Part shown: in pieces, positions 56,701 through 64,000 of the stretch
Layout: every line of letters starts with the position of its first letter
Numbering within the stretch: the stretch's first letter is position 1
Assembly (NCBI RefSeq): GCF_015706575.1
Contig: NW_024037064.1
Location: 5,579,427 to 5,643,426, forward strand
Length of the DNA stretch: 64,000 nucleotides
Direction: 5' to 3'
Source of the DNA: Patiria miniata
Taxonomy: Eukaryota > Echinodermata > Asteroidea > Valvatida > Asterinidae
Notes under the pieces: model-generated
Told to the model about the DNA's origin: nothing
The model's input: only the letters and a program-made list of their open reading frames with translations
Databases searched by the model: none
Program-made: the position numbers and the translations under genes

Positions 56701-58547
56701 TACGTTGATTTTGCCCATGAAAATGTTTACTGCGGCTTATACACAGGGCGGCTTATACACCGAGCCTTGAAGAATAAAAATGAAATTCACATGTGTATTT
56801 AATGTACTGGTATAAGAAGAGATATGTTGCTGAAATGAATTATAAATTAAGAAAGTCATTAACAAACCGAAACCACGTCTCACGTAAAGGTACCGAGCGG
56901 TAAAAAAGTACGGTGATGAAAGCTGTCTTCGACACTTAACACCAGCCGTACGTGATACTGGTACAGTGCAGCAGCGATATGCAGGCATGCTTTCCCAACA
57001 GCGGACCACACCATTTGTGGTAACAAAGGGGTGTTCTTTCTTGGGAACAATAATTACCAATTTTTTCGCTGTTTAAAAAAAAAGAAAAAAGACCACTACA
57101 ATTTTTATGGCGTTCGAAACATTTTTTGTATTACATAATCAGTTGTTCAACGTCACAATATACTTTGTTTTCTTGAAATGTATTCAAGAAACGATGTAAA
57201 ACTCAAAAGAGGGACTAAATCACCTCTTACAAAATTAATGGAATCGTCTATTAAAAGGTCCGCTTCGTTTTGACTATTTCCAAAGAAAGTTACGATCGAA
57301 ACTTGAATTTTTCTCGCAACTAATCGCAACAATTTGATAAGTTTTGAGGTAAAAACGAACCTGTTTATTCTTAGGACAAAACAAATCAGCATCTGTTGCC
57401 ACAAAGCAAGATTTGTAGCGCTCCAGTCAGACAACACACGGTGGGTTTCATACTCTCTCACGTGCTGTGGGAAAATGTTGTCATTCACCGGCGTGCGTGG
57501 CGCAGGCTGCCGGGCTATGACGGGGCAGCCGGCAGCAGTTCCCGGTGTTTATTTCTCATCAATTCCCATATTTGTTTGTAAAAGTATCAATTGTAAATGA
57601 TTTGATATTACTTTTGTAGTCCTTTTAATAGCTTCTGAAGTGTGAATGGAACTGGTTCAGAGCATTTTGACTAGAATTTGGAGGCCTTACAAAATTGAAA
57701 CCGCAGCGGTCGGTTCGGCTTATACGCCGGTGCGGCTTATACGCCGACTTCAAATCTTAATTTGCAGATTTTTGCGTGCTGCGGCTTATCACCGCGCGGC
57801 TTATATTCCGAAAATTACGGTAATAAAACGTGCCATGAATTCACTTCGGAGGGGAACATAAAGCAAGTGAACAATATGGAAAGACAGTAACGTCCAATTC
57901 TGTGATTATACCAGTAGGAACATGACTTAGGCCCAAAAAAAAAGTTTCTGGTATGCGCGCGCGTCGCCGTAGCCATGCGCGTCGGAAAAATGAAAAAGTG
58001 TTTTTTTTTTCAATAAAAGATGACGTCTCAAAACCGCCAAACTCACTGGTTTGACTGGAATCTTGCTGCGCAAGTGTTTTTAGATGGTGTTATGATCAAG
58101 ATTAAGCTTTATGTGGCCTCTCCAGTCTCTGGACTCCCATAATATATTTGCACTAAGTTTAGTCGGGCACCATTTATAGTCATCAGCCGACATTTGAAGC
58201 AAAAAAACATGTAAAAAAAACGCGTCGCCGCACCACTTCTTGGGCAAGCTCCATACCAGAAACCAGAGACTTTTTTTTTTGGCCTTACATATTCCAAAAC
58301 AAAGTGCCAACAGAGCCACCAGAAAGCAAGTGAAAACAATGGAAAGGCAATAACTTTCAATCCTGAGATTATACCAGTAGGAATACTACTTACATATTCC
58401 AAAACCAAATGTCAACACTGCCATCAGCAAGAGGCCAAGTGGTCCAACTATTCCAACGATCAAGGAAACATTAACCAAGTCATTTCCACCACTTCCAGTT
58501 GCAGACGGCGTATTTGTAGTCGTGGTCATGCTGCCAAACTCTGCCAT
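50776..58547 (-). CDS. Membrane-anchored Death-NACHT-LRR receptor (NLR-like)
   Basis: Five exons join in phase: 58547-58394, 55696-55661, 54805-54743, 54324-54094 and 53029-50776; the first four borders are all phase 1. Exon 1 encodes a Ser/Thr/Gly-rich N-terminus of about 28 residues, then a transmembrane helix (VSLIVGIVGPLGLLLMAVLT). A basic stop-transfer (KYREKCCRQR) follows, so the N-terminus should face outside. Exon 4 is a Death domain (residues 86-161; VLDKWRRRQ with its conserved Trp). Exon 5 has NACHT with Walker A GGAGTGKST (about 264-272) and Walker B LLLDGLDEI, then a helical part and degenerate leucine-rich repeats (SLTSLHLIACRLVDDDVKDL). Death-NACHT proteins are nucleotide-driven immune switches. 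The frame shifts by one base within 51762-51795, so the C-terminal 330 residues are off frame in this assembly. Confidence 0.8.
51762..51795 (-). other. Single frameshift in the NLR last exon
   Basis: The NACHT frame ends at a stop at 51759, while the LRR-side frame is open from just after a TAA at about 51795 and runs 330 codons to 50776. Both sides look like one protein. The cause may be a sequencing error, a disabled allele, or a real short form ending after NACHT. Confidence 0.7.
55044..55395. mobile_element. PIF/Harbinger-like MITE, copy A
   Basis: It begins GGCCAAAAAA and ends GGGGGCC; the inner inverted part has GGTTTCTGGTATG on the left and CATACCAGAAG on the right. Flanked by TAA on both sides, a TWA target duplication typical of PIF/Harbinger. 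About 350 bp, no protein. It sits in an intron of the Death-NACHT gene. Confidence 0.78.
55821..56055. repeat. 121-bp tandem duplication in the NLR intron
   Basis: TGCAGCGATTTACCGAAGTG begins units at 55841 and 55962. The pair is nearly identical through ACACAAGCCGCGCAAATGA and CCTTGTATCTTTG. Recent, non-coding. Confidence 0.88.
56670..57820. mobile_element. 1.15-kb DNA transposon with CGGCTTATAC subterminal repeats
   Basis: The ends CCGTAATTTTCGGAATATAA and its complement are near-perfect inverted repeats flanked by TA. At least seven copies of GCGGCTTATAC or close variants crowd both ends, like transposase-binding arrays. The middle has no transposase, so it is non-autonomous. The TA duplication fits Tc1/mariner- or ISL2EU-type elements. 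It lies in the first coding intron of the Death-NACHT gene. Confidence 0.85.
57930..58284. mobile_element. PIF/Harbinger-like MITE, copy B
   Basis: Same family as copy A, with ends GGCCCAAAAA and TTTTTTGGCC and a TTA duplication at 57927-57929 and 58285-58287. It interrupted a tandem duplicate of the exon 1/intron 1 junction of the Death-NACHT gene. Confidence 0.8.
58285..58393 (-). pseudogene. Duplicated 3' part of the transmembrane exon
   Basis: On the minus strand, about 105 bp after the true donor, the sequence again reads a hydrophobic stretch (FLVALLALCFGI) followed by GGAATAT|GTAAGG in the same phase as exon 1. A third partial copy of the intron side lies left of the MITE at about 57866-57929. 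No acceptor precedes it, so it is likely a relic of local tandem duplication, though an alternative membrane exon cannot be excluded. Confidence 0.55.
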
Positions 58548-58757
58548 TTTTGTTCTTGTCGACTTCCTTTTAAAAAGAAAAACTGCAAATTGTAAGTGAG
58601 CTACATGCGAGATAGCGAGGTGTTTGTTATATAGACTAAAATGTTATGAACGGATTTCGTTTCTAATCCAAGGGTGGAGGAAGTGATTGGTGTTTCTAAC
58701 CACCTTGAAATTGCTAATTCTTTATGTAATGAAAAAAAAATTTGGTTTACATTCTTC

Positions 58758-59307
58758 CAGTGTTGTATGATTTGAGTCAAGGACTCGGACTCGAGTCACA
58801 TTTTTGGTGACTTGGACTCGACTCGAGTCACATTGGAAAATGACTCGGACTCAGACTCGATCTTGATGACTCGGACTCGAGCTTGGTGACTCGTGACTCA
58901 AGTCACGTATTTTCAACAAAAGAAAAATCATAACGTTATTTCTGCGATGAATGTAGCATTATTTTTTACTCCATATCATAGACAAAACACAGCGCCTGGG
59001 AAATTTGTATCCAAGGGCTGCGCACATATGTGTAGAGCCTGCACGACGAGCACCATGGGCCCGGTGTCACACCAAAAAGTGTCCGGTATTAAAAGGAAAA
59101 CACATTTTGGGTCAAAACAACATGTACACACACAACTATATACACTGGGATTTACTTAATAGACAGAATGGGTGATTGACAAATAATGTTAAAAAATTTG
59201 ATTAGTTTGGTGAACAACTAAGGACAAGTGACTTGTGTCTCGGACTCGGACTTGAGGCTGATGACTCGGGACTTGGACTCGACGTTGGTGACTCGACTAC
59301 AACACTG
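58758..59307. mobile_element. hAT-type MITE, 550 bp, exact 8-bp duplication
   Basis: The ends CAGTGTTGTA and TACAACACTG are inverted repeats. The 8-bp CATTCTTC occurs at 58750-58757 and 59308-59315, the duplication length of hAT elements. Both sides hold many GACTCGGACTCGAGTC-like subterminal repeats. No transposase. Confidence 0.9.
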
Positions 59308-59772
59308 CATTCTTCTCTGAATAATGTCATCACTCAAAATTGCAAATCTTAAATTCACTGATTCAGAGAGGTCCTTGATCTTATGATGAGGTGACTGCAG
59401 CAATGCCCCATCCTCTCCTTTGAAAAATCCACCACTGAAACCACATTATATATTGCGACTTTTATCGAATGATCGGGCTGTTTAAGATATCATTTGCAGC
59501 TATCCAAGAAGTAACTGATGAAATTATTGTTTAAAAGCATACACATGTGCTTGTTTTAAAGAAAGTAATTGCAATAAACTCCCTGTGAATTTTTTCTTCT
59601 GACATACTGTCATTTTAAAGAAAACAATAAAAGAATGTCATTTCCAAAGATGCATCTAAAGACTACTTTCCGATAGTAGTTCGATTTTAATTCATTGAAG
59701 GCGTGAATGGGCCCTATATCTAGAGAACCATACCGGTAGTGTGTTACCTCCCGAATGAAAGTTGGAAAAAAT

Positions 59773-59844
59773 CACTCGGGTGGGACTCGAACCCGTGACT
59801 TCCTGCTTTCTAGTGCAGATGTCTTACCACTCGACCACCGAGCT
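59773..59844 (-). repeat. tRNA-like sequence, probably SINE head
   Basis: 72 nt with an A box (TGGTCGAGTGG), an exact B box (GGTTCGAGTCC) and a T6 terminator directly after. The acceptor arms pair over six positions. The anticodon arm has loop ACTAGAAA, one base too long, and resembles the serine AGA loop; the T stem has two mismatches. It is therefore read as tRNA-derived rather than a working tRNA. Confidence 0.65.
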
Positions 59845-59879
59845 AACGGGATCGGTTGGCTGGTTCGAACATAGCAGCG

Positions 59880-60369
59880 GGTACCGCATAAACTATTATA
59901 AGATGGAATTTTGCGTCGGGGTGATATAAATCAAATTAGGTTTTGCCCTTTGAAACTTTGTAGATGTATGTCTATAGATGGGAATGCGTTATTGATGAAA
60001 ATCAAGATGACGTTATGGTGCTGTCCTTGCGTGATTTTATATAGATTTCTGACATTTTGAAGATTATCGCTATATCTCACCAACACAACATGCTCAAATC
60101 AAAATTCTTTTCGTAACAGGTTTAGGTACCGTACATGACTTTTAAAACAAACAAAAGGGTAGGTCCGATCATCATGAAACTTGTTGGAAGGTAGATAATG
60201 TTACTAGTATGCAAAATTCAAAATGACGTACATGTACAGATGGCGTCATCAACTGATTTTTATGTTTAAACTTTTTTTTGTGTGGCTACTAGCAAAACTT
60301 TAAAGTCAATTCATTTAATACAAGAAATTATCAATTACATGACTACGCATTGCCAAAAAAACCTCATAA
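59880..60369. other. Non-coding
   Basis: No gene or complete element seen between the tRNA-like repeat and promoter module copy P2. Confidence 0.45.
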
Positions 60370-61215
60370 AAATCTTAGTCAGAGAAACCCTGTATGTTCT
60401 GTTTTTAAACAGACATAGCCTAGACCTCTGGTTTCTTTTTTGGAATTATTGTTCAAATTTTGAAGAGCTATAACAGTACCTTCTGGGATATTGAAATAGA
60501 CAAAATGTATTTTCAATATAAACCGTAGTCTGCCTACTCTTAAATGCATCTACATGAATAGGTTTTGTTACAACATTACTTCATGTATGTACACTTCACA
60601 TTTTGCAGTCTAAAGCAAACTGTCACTCCTAGTTCGTAAGCTAGCCTTGAACCTCATCCAAAATAACTGATAATTTTCTTACCCAAATTCCCAATCAAAT
60701 CACCTGAAGACAAATTTAAGTTTTCTACTTTGATGTAAAAAGCACAAGCAGTTGAGGCTTTTGATGGGGCGGATCTGGTAAAGATGGCACTGGACAAGCA
60801 TCGTCATCAAGTCGCGTGACATGGTTTATATTTAGAACTTGGGATTTTTGTTTTGCTGCATACATGTATGTCACACGTACCCGTACTGTCTGTTTATCTG
60901 TTTATCTGTGTACATACAGTATTTACTTGACACTTGAGTTTTAATTTGGACCTTAGAGACAGGTAGCTCCATGCACTGATTCTATCTACAGGTGTACTTT
61001 GTTACATTTCAATCGCACACACACCTCAGCAACTGTGTACATATTTATTTCACACTTGAGTTTTGGACCTTAAGATACCGCATGCATTCTATCTACATAC
61101 AAAATGCTCTTTGTTGAATTTCAATGGCATACACCTCAGCATCCATTTAATTCCACTTTTGTATCTTTAACCCTCAAATAAATGCCCTATAATATTGTAA
61201 AAATCTTGCTTGAAC
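60370..61215. repeat. Dispersed repeat copy 2 with promoter module P2
   Basis: Matches 8150-9030 and 62190-63090. On the minus strand the TATA is weakened (CTAAATATAAACC, about 60836-60824), the YY1-like word is GTGCCATCTT (60790-60781), and the donor is kept as G|GTAAGA at 60683. The TTGAGTTTTGGACC part is internally duplicated (about 60930 and 61055). It lies 2.1 kb upstream of the Death-NACHT start on the same strand. Confidence 0.65.
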
Positions 61216-61440
61216 CCTTGGGTTTGTCATAAATTCAAATGAAATGGAAGTCCGGCTTCCTACTGATCAAATTGAACCAATTGTAAAGTTATGTCGTTCC
61301 TTAGTTACCCAAATATGGCTGACTGTACAGTTTGTCGCTCAAGTAATTGAGAAATTGGTTTCTTGCTTTCCAGGAGTACAATTGGGTCCCATGTTTTGCA
61401 GGAACCTTGAAATCAGCAAAAGATGCAGCACTGCACTGAA

Positions 61441-61819
61441 GGCCCCCCCCCCCCCAAAAAGTCTCCGGTTTCTGGTACCTGTATATATGCGCGTGCGTTG
61501 CCGTAGCCATGGGCGTCGGCAAAATGAAATGAATGAAATTTCAATGAAAGATGTCTCAAAACTGCCAAACTCACTGCTTTGACTGGAATCCTGCTGTTGC
61601 ACAATTTTAATGTGTTTTTAGATGGGGTTACGATCGAGTATAAGCTTTATGTGGCCTCTCTGGACTCCCATAATTGGCAGTAAGTTTAGTCAGGCACCAT
61701 TTGCAGTCATCAGCCGACATTTGAAGAAAAAAAAAACAGTATAAAAAAAAAAAGCTGCGTTGCCGCATCACTTTTTGGGCAAGCTCCATACCAGAAACCA
61801 GAGACTTTTATTTTTTGCC
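61441..61819. mobile_element. PIF/Harbinger-like MITE, copy C
   Basis: Same ends and inside as copies A and B (CTCCGGTTTCTGGTACC; CATACCAGAAACCAGAGAC). The terminal bases have decayed and flanking triplets are GAA and AAA, so it is an older insertion, between promoter copies P2 and P3. Confidence 0.72.
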
Positions 61820-62189
61820 AAAGGAAAACAGAGGAATTCTCACACAAAAATGTCACTGATAAAAGAAGCAAGAATTGAATTGCAGTTTGCCCACTGCATC
61901 TCATTCTACATGTATTTTGCCTCAAGTGAGCAACTTGCAGAAACGGATGCATCCAATAGTGCATGGGGAGCCTAATGCCTCGCAATTAATCTTAAAACCA
62001 ATGGAAGATGGACTGCAAATGAAACCAAATTTCATATCAATTACACATGTACCTTGAGCTGTTGGCTGATTTATACGAAAGCCCATTAGCGCCACTGCAA
62101 GTATATGTTAGTACGGATTCTTAATTCGTTACAACAGATTTTTAATTCGTTATTACGGATTATTAATTTGTTATAACGGATTATTTAAT

Positions 62190-63090
62190 ATAATGCGGAG
62201 AAACCCTATATGTTCTGTTTTTAAACAGACACAGACCTCTACAGGCTCTAGTTTCTTTTTTTGGAATTATTGTTCAAATTTTGAAGAGCTATTTATAAGG
62301 TACATCTTTAATTATCTTCTGAAATATCGAAATAGACAAAATGTATTTTGAATCACCGTAGTCTTCCCACTCTTATTACTGCATGTAGGTTTTGTTGGGA
62401 CATTACTTTGTGTACGTACATGTACATTATACACTTCACATTTTGCAGTCTAAAGCAAAGTGTGATTTCTACGTTTGTAAGCTAGCCTTTAACCTTATTT
62501 AAAGAAACTGACAATTTTTTCTTACCTCTTCTATATTCCCACAAAAATCACTCAACAAATACGTTTACCTTTGATGTAAAGAGTATGAACAGTTTTTGAT
62601 GCTCGGCGGATCTGGTAAAGATGGCGCTGGACAAACACAGCATCGTCATCAAGTCACGTGACATAATAATAGTTTATATATAGAGCTTGGGATTTTTGTT
62701 TTGCTGCATACTACGTGTATAAGTTACACATGTACATGTAGAGTCTGCATCTGGTCATCTGTGTACATAATTACTTGACACTTGAGTTTTGGACCTTAGA
62801 TACCGGTAGGTTCATGCATTCTATCTACATGTACAATGTACATGATGCACGGTTAAATTTCAATCACTTTTAAATCCACTTTTTTTAACCCTCAAATAAA
62901 TGCCCTTTAATATTGTAAAAAAACATTTTCCTCCAATGTCTTTAAAGTTCACACACTAATTGCGGTTTTCTTTCCCCTTTTATATAAAAAAAAATACTGA
63001 TCAAGAATTTTCAATCTATTTGAAGTTATCAATTTTGACTAACAAAAGTTTCAACTCGGTTTTAAACTTGTCAAGACTGAGCGACGGGTA
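62190..63090. repeat. Dispersed repeat copy 3 with promoter module P3
   Basis: On the minus strand CTCTATATATAAACT (about 62686-62672), an intact CACGTG E-box, GCGCCATCTT and donor AGAG|GTAAGA (exon end 62526) are all kept. It is the best-preserved copy outside the TRIM promoter. It lies 4.0 kb upstream of the Death-NACHT start, and an acceptor-like TTTTTAAAAG is present 23 bp before that ATG. Confidence 0.68.
62526..62686 (-). promoter_or_regulatory. Candidate promoter and leader exon for the Death-NACHT gene
   Basis: TATA box, YY1-like site and splice donor occur in the same order and spacing as at the TRIM promoter (8590-8427). No other minus-strand gene lies between here and 58547. The link to the Death-NACHT gene is inferred from position and from acceptors just before its ATG (AATTTGCAG and TTTTTAAAAG). 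Confidence 0.4.
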
Positions 63091-63435
63091 TTTGATTGTA
63101 ATGGTGTACATGTACACTGAGGACAATGAGCAACAGAGTTGACTGTTACATGTGTAAGAGGACACTATGTCCTCAGTTGGAAACTGATTTACCCAAACAA
63201 GAGAACTACTTTAGAAGAGAATATGAGAATTGACTGAGAGAATAATTTATGGCTGTGGTGTGCAGAACATAGACCTATCTGTTTGCTTCTAGAACAAACT
63301 GCCAAATCAAATCTTTCATTTGTTAGCTGCCAGATCCACAGGCAGGAACTTGCGATGCCTTTTCAGTGCCATGGGAAAATGAACTAATTCATTGTTTTCC
63401 GCCCTTTTCTCTAATGGACAGAGTCTTAAAAGAAG

Positions 63436-63800
63436 ATGGAAATGGACAGGAGTGCTCATCCTCCCCTTCTGGAAAACACAGCATTGGTTTCCACGGCTAC
63501 TACGTCTATTGACAACAGAGCCAGATGTACTACCCAAGACCAAGACACTTCTGCGTCTACCTCACGACCCACAGCGTCAACATCCACTAGCAACCAGCCT
63601 AGTTCTGTGTGCGGCAAACTTGTCAGGAATTCTCTCATTGAGAAAGGACTTTCAGAGGAATCAATCAAGATTATCATACAGTCCTGGAGAATCAGAACAC
63701 ATAAACCGAACAGTTCAGCATTATACAATAATTCCTGGATCCACTCCTGCTGCGTCACCAATAACAAGTGCGAGTGCAAACTCTTGCAACAAATGTGACC
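63436..63800 (+). mobile_element. Fossil fragment of a tyrosine-recombinase retroelement (DIRS-like)
   Basis: A short open piece has the pattern found at the start of DIRS-type recombinase domains as remembered: a Thr/Ser-rich leader, then VRNSLIEKGLSEESIKIIIQ and SWR. It covers only the first part of that domain and is broken; nothing of the polymerase or the element ends is visible in the window. Age seems moderate to old. A Crypton-like origin is an alternative. Confidence 0.5.
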
Positions 63801-64000
63801 ACACATTTGGTCAATTTTGACATTTCCTCCTTCTGGACACTGTCCAACCGCTACACAAAATACCACGTGACTATAACATTACTGCACATACTTTGCCTCC
63901 ATTTACAAACTTTTTTTATAAACATGTTTCCAAATTGTTGCAAACAATTTTCGTTAAGTATTTTATTTGCCTTTTTTAATTTCAATTTGGTAGTTATTTT
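63801..64000. other. AT-rich right edge
   Basis: Nothing recognised in the last 200 bases. Confidence 0.5.

Noticed and set aside
58893-59159. 88-codon frame inside the hAT MITE
   Set aside because: No similarity to a hAT transposase; the element is non-autonomous.

Overview
The window looks like nuclear DNA of a marine deuterostome invertebrate, most likely an echinoderm, though the species cannot be named. The base composition is AT-rich. Genes are split by introns with GT/AG borders, and intergenic DNA is full of short TACATGTA-type runs, poly-G/poly-C tracts and dozens of small transposons. The recognisable host genes are innate-immunity types that are expanded in such animals: a RING/B-box/NHL TRIM protein and a Death-NACHT receptor. 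No rRNA, CRISPR array or bacterial-type operon is present.

Layout. 1-3.7 kb: degenerate repeats and the 3' flank of the TRIM gene. 3.77-8.59 kb (minus): the TRIM gene, with a coding exon for RING/B-boxes/coiled coil, a coding exon for the rest of the NHL propeller, and an inferred 5' UTR exon under a TATA promoter. 8.5-14.1 kb: a tandem duplication of about 2.6 kb whose second copy carries a 105-bp minisatellite of about 15 units. 14.28-15.87 kb (plus): a complete four-exon gene for an unrecognised 170-aa protein. 16-29 kb: mostly non-coding, with SINE, MITE and LINE pieces and some weak minus-strand exons. 29.6-32.3 kb (minus): a possible three-exon gene for a 101-aa protein starting in a GC-rich island. 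33.6-34.6 kb: a 19-bp minisatellite that is open in all six frames. 37.07-41.83 kb (plus): an intact 1,586-aa Academ-like transposase with an XPG/PIN-like nuclease domain and a cysteine-rich tail. 42.2-43.5 kb: a Pearl/Helentron-like non-autonomous element with a nested MITE. 44-50.7 kb: SINE, fold-back and MITE insertions. 50.78-58.55 kb (minus): a five-exon gene whose exons join in phase to give a membrane-anchored Death-NACHT-LRR receptor. 58.7-63.1 kb: a hAT MITE, a tRNA-derived SINE and two further copies of the TRIM promoter/first-exon module. 63.4-63.8 kb: a fossil fragment of a tyrosine-recombinase retroelement.

How the parts may fit together. The TRIM gene and the Death-NACHT gene are on the same strand about 42 kb apart. 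The sequence just upstream of the TRIM start (TATA box, YY1-like AAGATGGCGC motif, first-exon donor site) is repeated, with TATA and donor preserved, 2.1 and 4.0 kb upstream of the Death-NACHT start. This suggests that two immune genes share one duplicated promoter/leader cassette. That is inference from sequence; no expression data were available. The most unusual protein is the Death-NACHT receptor, because an N-terminal transmembrane anchor is not a normal part of NLR architecture.
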